Program-made: the position numbers and the translations under genes | Notes under the pieces: generated by a model | Told to the model about the DNA's origin: nothing | The model's database searches: none | Seen by the model: only the letters and a program-made list of their open reading frames with translations | DNA from: an uncultured Lachnospiraceae bacterium | GTDB lineage: Bacteria > Bacillota > Clostridia > Lachnospirales > Lachnospiraceae | DNA: 5,104 nucleotides | NCBI GenBank assembly: GCA_947174985.1 | Contig: CAMWLB010000238.1 | Location: forward strand, 1 to 5,104 | Reading direction: 5' to 3' | Shown: one piece after another, positions 1 to 5,104 of the stretch | Layout: the number at the start of each line of letters is the position of its first letter | Position numbering within the stretch: position 1 is the stretch's first letter

Positions 1-2323
1 GAAGGGTACACATACCATTTCCGTGCTGTCCTTAAAGGAGCCGATGCTGATTAGCAAGCTGGTGCTCAATACGGAAGGTGCGATTGCTCCCTATGCAGAA
101 GTGAAAGCGGCATGGGATGCTGCGGGCGCTGTAAATACAACCGGTACGATTATTACGTTAGAGGGCGAGTTTGCGACCAAGACTTCCTCCCAGATGCTGT
201 ATCCCCAGCAGGATCAGTCTTCTCCTTCTGTTTCTCCTTCCAGCGCCAAGGAATTGTTAAACAACTCTATCGGCGGCAATTCTTGGAGGCTTGTGGGACA
301 GTGGATTGAGTGGAGCTTTGAAGTGCATGAAGCGGGCTATTATAATATTGCCCTTTATGATAAGCAGAACTTTTCACGAGGCATCCATGTGTCAAGACGT
401 ATTACCATAGATGGGGTAGTGCCTTTCGAAGAAATGTCCGACTATGCGTTTTCTTACGGACAGAGCTGGCGTGAAGACGTGCTTAAGGATGAAGATGGCA
501 ATGCCTATATGTTCTATCTGGAAGCCGGAACACACACTCTTCGTATGGAAGCGGTGCTTGGTGAGTTTTCTGAAATCGTGGGTCTGGTAGAGGATTCTGT
601 GCAGCAGCTCAACAGCATCTACAGACAGGTTATTAAAGTAACCGGTGTGAAGCCGGATACCTACCGTGACTATCAGCTTGCGGCAGTTCTTCCGAATCTG
701 CATGACGAGCTTGTGGAAGCAAGGGACACGCTGAATGAAGCGCTTGCGTTGCTTGAGGTAGTGGCAGGCAAGAATACGGATAAAAAGACTGTGCTCCTTA
801 CCATGCGTGACCAGTTAAACGATTTGATTAAGGATGAGGAGTATTTTGTCCGTACCATCAGTTCCTATAAAATAAATGTCAGGGCGCTTGGTACATGGAT
901 TACACAGGTTATCAGCCAGCCCCTGCAGGTGGACAGAATTTCTATCTATTCTCCCGGGGAGAAGATAAAATACGATAAGACAGGATTCTTTTCGAGTGCG
1001 GGCTATGAAATCAAGAGATTATATTACTCTTTTGTGATAGACTACAACAATATCGGAAGTGTCAACGAGGATGGCAAGGAAGGTGGAGAGTCTATTACTC
1101 TGTGGATTGGTTCCGGACGTGATCAGGCGAACGTAATCAAGTCGATGATCGACGAGAGCTTCACCAGCCAGACAGGTATAGGTGTCAACGTACAGCTGGT
1201 AGATATGTCTACTTTGTTGAAGGCGACACTGGTTGGAGAGGGACCTGACGTAGCGATTCAGGTGGCAAATACCAATGGTATTGCCGGAGCGGTTTTGAAT
1301 ACAGGTAATGACACGCCTGTCAACTATGGTATTCGAAATGCGGTGCTTGATTTGAATCAGTTCCCCGATATAGATGAGGTACTTGAAAGATTTCCGGAGG
1401 CAGCGACACTGCAGTTTTCCTATGACGGTTCTGTATATGCACTGCCGGAGACGCTGACCTACCCCGTTATGTTCTACCGCAAGGATATTCTGGCAGAAAT
1501 CGGGCTGGAAACTCCGGAAACATGGGATGACGTGAAAGTGGCGATGACCGTGCTTGCCAAGAACCAGATGGAATTTGGTATGCTGCCGACCGAGCAGATA
1601 TTTGCTTCCATCTTGTATCAGAACGGCGGCGCGTACTATACAGACGATGCGAGGGCGTCGGCATTGGATTCTGACATTGCTGTCAGTGTATTTAAGGATT
1701 TTTGTGAGTATTACACAGATTACAAGCTGGATAAAGAAACCAGTGTGGAAGAACGTTTTAGGACGGGCGAATGTCCGATTATCATAGCGGATTACACGAC
1801 CTATAACAATTTTGCAGTATCCGCACCGGATATTGCGGGTCTGTGGAGTTTCACCCAGATACCCGGAACTGTGCAGGAGGACGGCACGGTAGACCATTCC
1901 GTGGCAAGCACCGGTCTTGCCAGCATGATTATGGCGGATACGGAACATCCGGCTGCAAGTTGGGAATTCATAAAGTGGTGGACCAGTGAGGAAACCCAGA
2001 CACAGTACGGACGTGAGATGGAAGGTCTGATGGGTTCTGCGGCGAGAGTGCCGACGGCAAACTACAATGCATTCTTAAATATGCCTTGGCCAGTAGATGA
2101 CTTTGAGGCGTTAAAAGAGTCCATGGAATGGGTACAGGGAATCCCGCAGGTACCCGGCGGATACTACTCATGGCGTAACGTGTACAATGCCTTCTATACG
2201 GTGGTGACGGAGACTGATACGGCTCTGCCGCGAGAAGAACTGATGGATAAGGTAATTTACATCAATGCAGAAATAAACTACAAGCGTGAAGAGCTTGAAT
2301 TGGATGTGGAACGCGGAAAGTAG
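1..2323 (+). CDS. Multi-domain extracellular solute-binding protein of a sugar ABC importer (5'-truncated by window edge)
   Basis: The last 773 codons are present, in frame from base 2; the true start and signal peptide lie to the left. A GTG at 23 is not the start: it has no Shine-Dalgarno, and the codons before it already encode a domain end (GTHTIS, 5-22). Order seen: the tail of a first beta-sandwich; a linker; a second, complete carbohydrate-binding-like beta-sandwich (about 150-590); a helical spacer (about 580-900); a short beta-rich link (about 900-1065); and a family 1 solute-binding domain (about 1088-2240). Support for the last is GEGPDV (1235-1252), the YALPE...MFYRKDIL...GL..P.TWDD pattern (about 1437-1530), and a C-terminal W.FIKWWTSEETQ...ARVPTAN segment (1961-2062). 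Such proteins catch a saccharide outside the cell and hand it to the permeases, here encoded 12 bases downstream. At over 773 residues it is far larger than the usual 400-550. The substrate is unknown. The binding-protein call is secure; the beta-sandwich call is by motif only. Confidence 0.92.
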   Translation, partial: KGTHTISVLSLKEPMLISKLVLNTEGAIAPYAEVKAAWDAAGAVNTTGTIITLEGEFATKTSSQMLYPQQDQSSPSVSPSSAKELLNNSIGGNSWRLVGQWIEWSFEVHEAGYYNIALYDKQNFSRGIHVSRRITIDGVVPFEEMSDYAFSYGQSWREDVLKDEDGNAYMFYLEAGTHTLRMEAVLGEFSEIVGLVEDSVQQLNSIYRQVIKVTGVKPDTYRDYQLAAVLPNLHDELVEARDTLNEALALLEVVAGKNTDKKTVLLTMRDQLNDLIKDEEYFVRTISSYKINVRALGTWITQVISQPLQVDRISIYSPGEKIKYDKTGFFSSAGYEIKRLYYSFVIDYNNIGSVNEDGKEGGESITLWIGSGRDQANVIKSMIDESFTSQTGIGVNVQLVDMSTLLKATLVGEGPDVAIQVANTNGIAGAVLNTGNDTPVNYGIRNAVLDLNQFPDIDEVLERFPEAATLQFSYDGSVYALPETLTYPVMFYRKDILAEIGLETPETWDDVKVAMTVLAKNQMEFGMLPTEQIFASILYQNGGAYYTDDARASALDSDIAVSVFKDFCEYYTDYKLDKETSVEERFRTGECPIIIADYTTYNNFAVSAPDIAGLWSFTQIPGTVQEDGTVDHSVASTGLASMIMADTEHPAASWEFIKWWTSEETQTQYGREMEGLMGSAARVPTANYNAFLNMPWPVDDFEALKESMEWVQGIPQVPGGYYSWRNVYNAFYTVVTETDTALPREELMDKVIYINAEINYKREELELDVERGK
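150..590 (+). other. Domain: carbohydrate-binding-module-like (galactose-binding fold) beta-sandwich within the solute-binding protein
   Basis: The segment opens with LEGE (158-169), resembling the EAE start of CBM6/CBM35-type modules. A Ser/Pro/Gln-rich loop follows, then GQWIEW (296-313), then an AGYYNIALYD strand, a VSRRITIDG..PFEE segment, and a closing AGTHTLRMEA strand (524-553). This order of motifs is typical of ligand-binding beta-sandwiches that hold glycans. The closing motif recurs at 5-22 as GTHTIS, so a similar module probably precedes this one. Ligand residues cannot be assigned by eye. The fold is an inference from the motif pattern and needs a profile or structure comparison. 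Confidence 0.6.
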
Positions 2324-2330
2324 GAGGAGG
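2322..2330 (+). promoter_or_regulatory. Ribosome binding site of the first permease gene, overlapping the upstream stop codon
   Basis: AGGAGGAGG shares its first two bases with the TAG stop (2321-2323) of the solute-binding protein gene and ends five bases before the ATG at 2336. The match to the anti-Shine-Dalgarno is very strong. It fixes the permease start and suggests that ribosomes finishing the upstream gene can reinitiate here. Confidence 0.9.
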
Positions 2331-2335
2331 AAAAG

Positions 2336-3295
2336 ATGGCTGGAAACGGAGAAATTTCCGAAGTAAGAGTATCACAGGAAGCGCTTGACATAGCCAAAAA
2401 GCAGGCGACTCTGGGATACCGGATTAAACGGAATAAAGCTTGCTACATGATGTTGGCACCTTACTTTATATTGTTTTTCCTCTTTACGGTAATTCCGGTA
2501 ATCCTGAGCGTGTGCTTCAGTTTTACTTACTATAATATGTTGGAAATGCCTGAATTTATAGGCTGGAAAAACTACATAAAGCTGTTTTTGGAAGATGATA
2601 TCTTCATGAAGGCATTAAAAAATACCATGATTCTGGCAGTAGTTACAGGACCGGTCAGTTACTTCCTGTGTCTGTTGTTCGCATGGATTATCAATGAGTT
2701 TAAGGGCTGGGTAAGAGCGTTTTTAACCCTGATATTCTATGCGCCCAGTATCTGCGGTAACGCCTATGTGGTATGGACCCTGATTCTCTCGGGTGACCGC
2801 TATGGCTACTTAAACGGTTTTTTGATGGATCTTGGTGTTCTGGATAACGCGATAGTGTGGATGAAGACGGAAAAATATGTGCTTCCATTCCTGATAGTCG
2901 TACAGCTCTGGCTGAGTTTGGGAACCGGCTTCCTGTCCTTTATCGCAGGTTTGCAGACGGTAGACAAATCCTTGTACGAGGCGGCGGCGCTGGACGGCGT
3001 CAAGAACCGTTGGCAGGAGCTTTGGTATGTAACGCTTCCTGCTATGAAGCCTCAGCTTATGTTTGGTGCGGTTATGCAGATTACACAGGCGTTTGCTATT
3101 TCGGACGTGTCCATACAGCTTGCCGGCAACCCATCAGTCAACTATTCCGGTGCGACGGTGGTTACCCACCTTTTGGACTACGGTACCGTCCGCTTTGAGA
3201 TGGGATATGCTTCGGCAATTGCAACAGTATTGTTCCTGCTTATGGTAGGCAGCAACCTGTTAGTACAGAGACTGTTAAGGAGGGTAGGAGAATAA
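2336..3295 (+). CDS. Sugar ABC transporter permease, MalF/LplB type
   Basis: This 319-residue integral membrane protein is one half of the transmembrane channel of a CUT1-type carbohydrate importer. A 37-residue polar, partly basic N-terminal tail precedes six hydrophobic segments at about residues 38-63, 97-120, 128-151, 182-206, 238-260 and 288-312. The family motif EFIGWKNY...F..ALKNT sits at residues 73-97. The cytoplasmic EAA loop, which docks on the ATPase, runs from E215 to P235 (EAAALDG...TLP). It has one residue more between DG and LP than the canonical spacing in MalF. The length is normal for LplB/UgpA-like permeases. The start is set by a strong AGGAGG site. The stop codon overlaps the next permease start by one base, so the two partners are probably translated together. 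MalF/LplB family membership is clear; the transported sugar is not. Confidence 0.96.
   Translation: MAGNGEISEVRVSQEALDIAKKQATLGYRIKRNKACYMMLAPYFILFFLFTVIPVILSVCFSFTYYNMLEMPEFIGWKNYIKLFLEDDIFMKALKNTMILAVVTGPVSYFLCLLFAWIINEFKGWVRAFLTLIFYAPSICGNAYVVWTLILSGDRYGYLNGFLMDLGVLDNAIVWMKTEKYVLPFLIVVQLWLSLGTGFLSFIAGLQTVDKSLYEAAALDGVKNRWQELWYVTLPAMKPQLMFGAVMQITQAFAISDVSIQLAGNPSVNYSGATVVTHLLDYGTVRFEMGYASAIATVLFLLMVGSNLLVQRLLRRVGE
3277..3283 (+). promoter_or_regulatory. Ribosome binding site of the second permease gene, inside the first permease coding sequence
   Basis: AAGGAGG lies in the last codons of the first permease, 11 bases before the ATG at 3295; a second, weaker GGAG sits at 3287-3290, four bases away. 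The genes overlap as TAATG (3293-3297), the usual arrangement for translational coupling of two subunits needed in equal amounts. Confidence 0.8.
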
Positions 3296-4197
3296 TGAGC
3301 AGACAAAAAGATTATTTGAAGCCCTACAAGAAACGCCGGTTTTTTAAACCGAGGGAGAAGAAACTGAACCGTTCCATGGCAGGAAATACCCTGTTGTTTG
3401 TTCTCATGGCAATCTGTGGTGTGGCGATGATAATGCCGCTCGTCATGGTTATCAACAACTGCTTAAAGCCTTTGGACGAATTATATCAGTTCCCGCCCAA
3501 GATTTTTGTAAGAAACCCTACTTTGGAAAATTTCTCGGATTTGTTCACTATTATGAATGATTCCTGGGTACCTTTTTCCAGATACATATTAAATACCATT
3601 ATCATTACCGGTGGCGGTATGGTGGGGCACGTTATCATCGCATCCCTTGCAGCATACCCGCTGGCAAAACACAATTTCCCCGGAAAAGGGATTCTGTTCC
3701 AGATGGTAGTGCTCTCCATGATGTTCCACTGGACGGTTACGCAGACACCGCAGTACATGATGATTTCATGGCTGCATATCAATAACAGTTATTGGGCGTT
3801 AATCCTGCCCGCCTGCTCTTTTGGTATGGGCCTGTACCTGATGAAACAGTTTATGGAGCAGCTTCCTGATTCCCTGATGGAATCGGCGAGACTGGACGGC
3901 GCAAATGAATGGCATATTTTCTGGAAAATTGTAATGCCCAATGTAAAGCCCGCATGGCTGACGCTGGCTATCTTCCAGTTCCAGCAGATGTGGAGCAACA
4001 CGGGAAGCACTTTCCTTCGCGACGAGGAATTAAAGCCCTTGCAGTATTCCCTGCAGCAGATTTCAGCAGGCGGTATGGCGAGAGCGGGCGCGGCGGCAGC
4101 GGTAACCTTTATTATCGCGGCAGTGCCGATTACCTTCTTCCTCATCTGCCAGAGAAACATTTTGGAAACCATGACTTCATCCGGTATGAAAGATTAA
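3295..4197 (+). CDS. Carbohydrate ABC transporter permease, MalG/YtcP type
   Basis: This 300-residue membrane protein is the second half of the import channel and pairs with the MalF-like subunit encoded just upstream. The first 26 residues are strongly basic (12 Lys/Arg) and should lie in the cytoplasm. Hydrophobic segments lie at about residues 31-54, 98-120, 133-157, 166-186, 217-240 and 266-288. The EAA loop runs from E196 to P215 (ESARLDGANEW...IVMP) with canonical spacing and a Ser in place of the first Ala. The segment before it (TPQYMMISWLHINNSYWALI, then a YLMKQFMEQLP stretch) is the usual MalG-family signature. The C-terminal ILETMTSSGMKD matches the normal end of the family. The length is close to the family norm, and nothing appears broken. 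The substrate cannot be inferred from the permease alone. Confidence 0.96.
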   Translation: MSRQKDYLKPYKKRRFFKPREKKLNRSMAGNTLLFVLMAICGVAMIMPLVMVINNCLKPLDELYQFPPKIFVRNPTLENFSDLFTIMNDSWVPFSRYILNTIIITGGGMVGHVIIASLAAYPLAKHNFPGKGILFQMVVLSMMFHWTVTQTPQYMMISWLHINNSYWALILPACSFGMGLYLMKQFMEQLPDSLMESARLDGANEWHIFWKIVMPNVKPAWLTLAIFQFQQMWSNTGSTFLRDEELKPLQYSLQQISAGGMARAGAAAAVTFIIAAVPITFFLICQRNILETMTSSGMKD

Positions 4198-4198
4198 C

Positions 4199-4205
4199 AG
4201 GAGGG
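4199..4205 (+). promoter_or_regulatory. Ribosome binding site of the NHL-repeat gene
   Basis: AGGAGGG begins two bases after the TAA of the second permease and ends seven bases before the ATG at 4213. It selects this start, which is also the one that places a complete signal peptide at the N-terminus. The gap between the genes is only 15 bases, with no room for a separate promoter or terminator. Confidence 0.88.
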
Positions 4206-4212
4206 AACGGAG

Positions 4213-4302
4213 ATGAAAAGATTTGTAAGGCTACGAAAAATCATATCCCTCTGCCTTGCAGCGTTTGTGCTGGCGCTGGCGGCGGGAGAGAGCGCATACG
4301 CC
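4213..4302 (+). other. Sec signal peptide of the NHL-repeat protein
   Basis: Residues 1-30 show a basic n-region with five Lys/Arg in the first nine residues, a hydrophobic core (IISLCLAAFVLALAAG) and an AYA cleavage motif before Ser31. There is no lipobox at the cleavage point, so signal peptidase I processing is expected instead of lipid anchoring. Confidence 0.85.
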
Positions 4303-5104
4303 TCCGAGCTTCCGTATGATTCCTATAATTATGACTATCGGGAGTATATCCACTTTACACCGGCGCCGTATGTGCCTGCCGGAACCGTGAAGGGAACGGA
4401 TTTGACATGGAACGGAGAGCCAATCGGCAAATTTGTGACACCGCAGGATTTGTGTAAGGATGCAGATGGTTCCATCTATGTGGCGGACACAGGCAATAAT
4501 CGTATTGTGGTACTCAACCGCGATATGACAAAGGTGCTGAATGTCATTACAACCTTTGACAATAACGGTGTGGAAGATACCTTCAAGCAGCCCTATGGCG
4601 TGGCTGTTTCCGAGAAGAACCTGATTTACGTAGCGGATTCACAGAACAACCGCGTCGTAGTACTTGATCAGAACGGAAAACTGGTTCAGATAGTGGCGAA
4701 TCCGCAGTCAGAGAGCTTGGAAGATGGGTACGTATTTGTACCTCTCAAGGTAGTAGTGGATTATGCGGACAGAATTTATGTCATTGCACAGAACATGTTT
4801 GAAGGTATTATGGTATTTGAGAGCAACGGAAACTTTTCCAGTTTCTTCGGTACCATTGAAGTAGAAATCAGTCTCTGGGAAAAGTTTTGGAAGAGACTGG
4901 CGAGCAAGGAAGAGCGTGCAAAACAGGTGCTCTTTATCCCGACAGAGTTCACAGGAATTGATATCGATCCGGACGGCTTCGTATATGCTTCCAATATCGA
5001 CCCCAAGGGCGTGCAGGGCGTGAGAAGCATGAATCCCCGAGGCGAGGACGTTATCAAGAAGGGTGAAAATAATAACGTAGGCGTAGCCCTTTGGATTCAA
5101 GGTA
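4213..5104 (+). CDS. Exported NHL-repeat beta-propeller protein (3'-truncated by window edge)
   Basis: A reading frame of 297 codons remains open to the right edge. The N-terminus is a classic Sec signal peptide: basic MKRFVRLRK, a hydrophobic core to about residue 24, and a probable cut after AYA at A30|S31. A Tyr-rich mature start (residues 35-53) follows. Two clear NHL blades carry VADTGNNRIVVL (90-101) and VADSQNNRVVVL (140-151), exactly 50 residues apart. A divergent third blade lies at about 177-206, and a fourth begins around 243-260 (PTEFTGIDIDPDGFVYAS). Between the third and fourth is a charged, probably helical insert (216-241) with W222, F225 and W226. NHL propellers usually bind ligands or partners; some related folds are enzymes, but no catalytic site is recognised here. 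Co-transcription with the importer suggests an accessory role at the cell surface. From memory, similar NHL proteins in Clostridia and Paenibacillus beside such transporters continue into a C-terminal Yip1-like membrane domain; that part would lie outside this window. Confidence 0.88.
   Translation, partial: MKRFVRLRKIISLCLAAFVLALAAGESAYASELPYDSYNYDYREYIHFTPAPYVPAGTVKGTDLTWNGEPIGKFVTPQDLCKDADGSIYVADTGNNRIVVLNRDMTKVLNVITTFDNNGVEDTFKQPYGVAVSEKNLIYVADSQNNRVVVLDQNGKLVQIVANPQSESLEDGYVFVPLKVVVDYADRIYVIAQNMFEGIMVFESNGNFSSFFGTIEVEISLWEKFWKRLASKEERAKQVLFIPTEFTGIDIDPDGFVYASNIDPKGVQGVRSMNPRGEDVIKKGENNNVGVALWIQG
4441..4665 (+). repeat. Tandem NHL repeats (protein-level), period 50 residues
   Basis: Two copies of the pattern P.(D/G)(L/V)......(I)YVAD(T/S)..NNR(I/V)VVL occur at residues 77-101 and 127-151 of the exported protein. 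The repeat is clear in the protein but diverged in the DNA, so it is an old domain repeat and not a recent duplication. Confidence 0.85.

Larger units (their letters stand above)
1..5104 (+). other. Operon: solute-binding protein, two permeases, NHL-repeat protein
   Basis: Four genes on one strand are separated by 12 bases, a one-base overlap and 15 bases. Each downstream gene has its own strong Shine-Dalgarno, and no hairpin-plus-T-run terminator is visible between them. They should be expressed from one promoter to the left of the window. No ATPase subunit gene is present here. This matches the common Gram-positive pattern in which several sugar importers share an MsmK/UgpC-like ATPase. Regulatory genes, if any, lie outside. 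Confidence 0.85.

Noticed and set aside
1019..1948. 309-codon open frame on the minus strand
   Set aside because: It lies wholly inside the solute-binding domain on the other strand. It is rich in Cys, His and Arg, shows no domain pattern and has no plausible operon context. It is an antisense shadow.
23..2323. GTG at 23 as the start of a 766-residue protein
   Set aside because: No Shine-Dalgarno precedes it, no signal peptide follows, and the in-frame codons from base 2 encode the end of a beta-sandwich motif (GTHTIS) that recurs downstream. The gene continues left of the window.
4198..4212. Possible terminator or promoter between the second permease and the NHL gene
   Set aside because: The gap is 15 bases and is filled by the ribosome binding site; there is no inverted repeat or T-run.
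4243..4254. Lipobox around Cys14 of the NHL protein
   Set aside because: The residues before the cysteine are I-S-L, with Leu at -1 where Gly or Ala is needed, and the hydrophobic core continues past it to an AYA signal peptidase I site.
3909..4319. 136-codon frame on the plus strand spanning the end of the second permease and the start of the NHL gene
   Set aside because: It overlaps two well-supported genes in another frame, has no good ribosome binding site and no recognisable domain.
4708..5100. 130-codon minus-strand frame over the NHL gene
   Set aside because: The plus strand here encodes a signal-peptide-bearing NHL protein with clear repeats and a strong ribosome binding site; the minus-strand product has no recognisable features.

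Overview
The window reads as one strand of a single polycistronic operon from a Gram-positive bacterium. It is most likely a member of the Bacillota, class Clostridia, with a Lachnospiraceae-like look. This rests on strong AGGAGG-type ribosome binding sites, moderate GC content by eye, a Gram-positive style signal peptide, and a sugar-type (CUT1) ABC importer with no ATPase gene beside it. The taxonomic call is an inference from style and not a marker-based assignment.

Layout: (1) 1-2323 is the 3' part of a large extracellular solute-binding protein whose start lies left of the window. It carries the end of one carbohydrate-binding-like beta-sandwich, a complete second one, a helical spacer and a C-terminal family 1 solute-binding domain. 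(2) 2336-3295 is a MalF/LplB-type permease. (3) 3295-4197 is a MalG/YtcP-type permease that overlaps the previous gene by one base. (4) 4213-5104 is the 5' part of an exported NHL-repeat beta-propeller protein that runs off the right edge. The junctions are +12, -1 and +15 bases. No promoter, terminator, RNA gene, mobile element or CRISPR array is visible, and there is no gene-free stretch longer than 15 bases.

Working model: the solute-binding protein captures a carbohydrate or glycoconjugate outside the cell, with its extra beta-sandwich modules possibly holding a polymer or the cell wall. It delivers the ligand to the two-permease channel, which is probably energised by a shared MsmK/UgpC-type ATPase encoded elsewhere. 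The NHL protein is secreted or surface-held and is made from the same transcript, so it may be an accessory scaffold or sensor of the system. The substrate cannot be read from the sequence. The most notable points are the multi-domain binding protein, the co-transcribed NHL propeller with a helical insert, and a one-residue insertion in the EAA coupling loop of the first permease.
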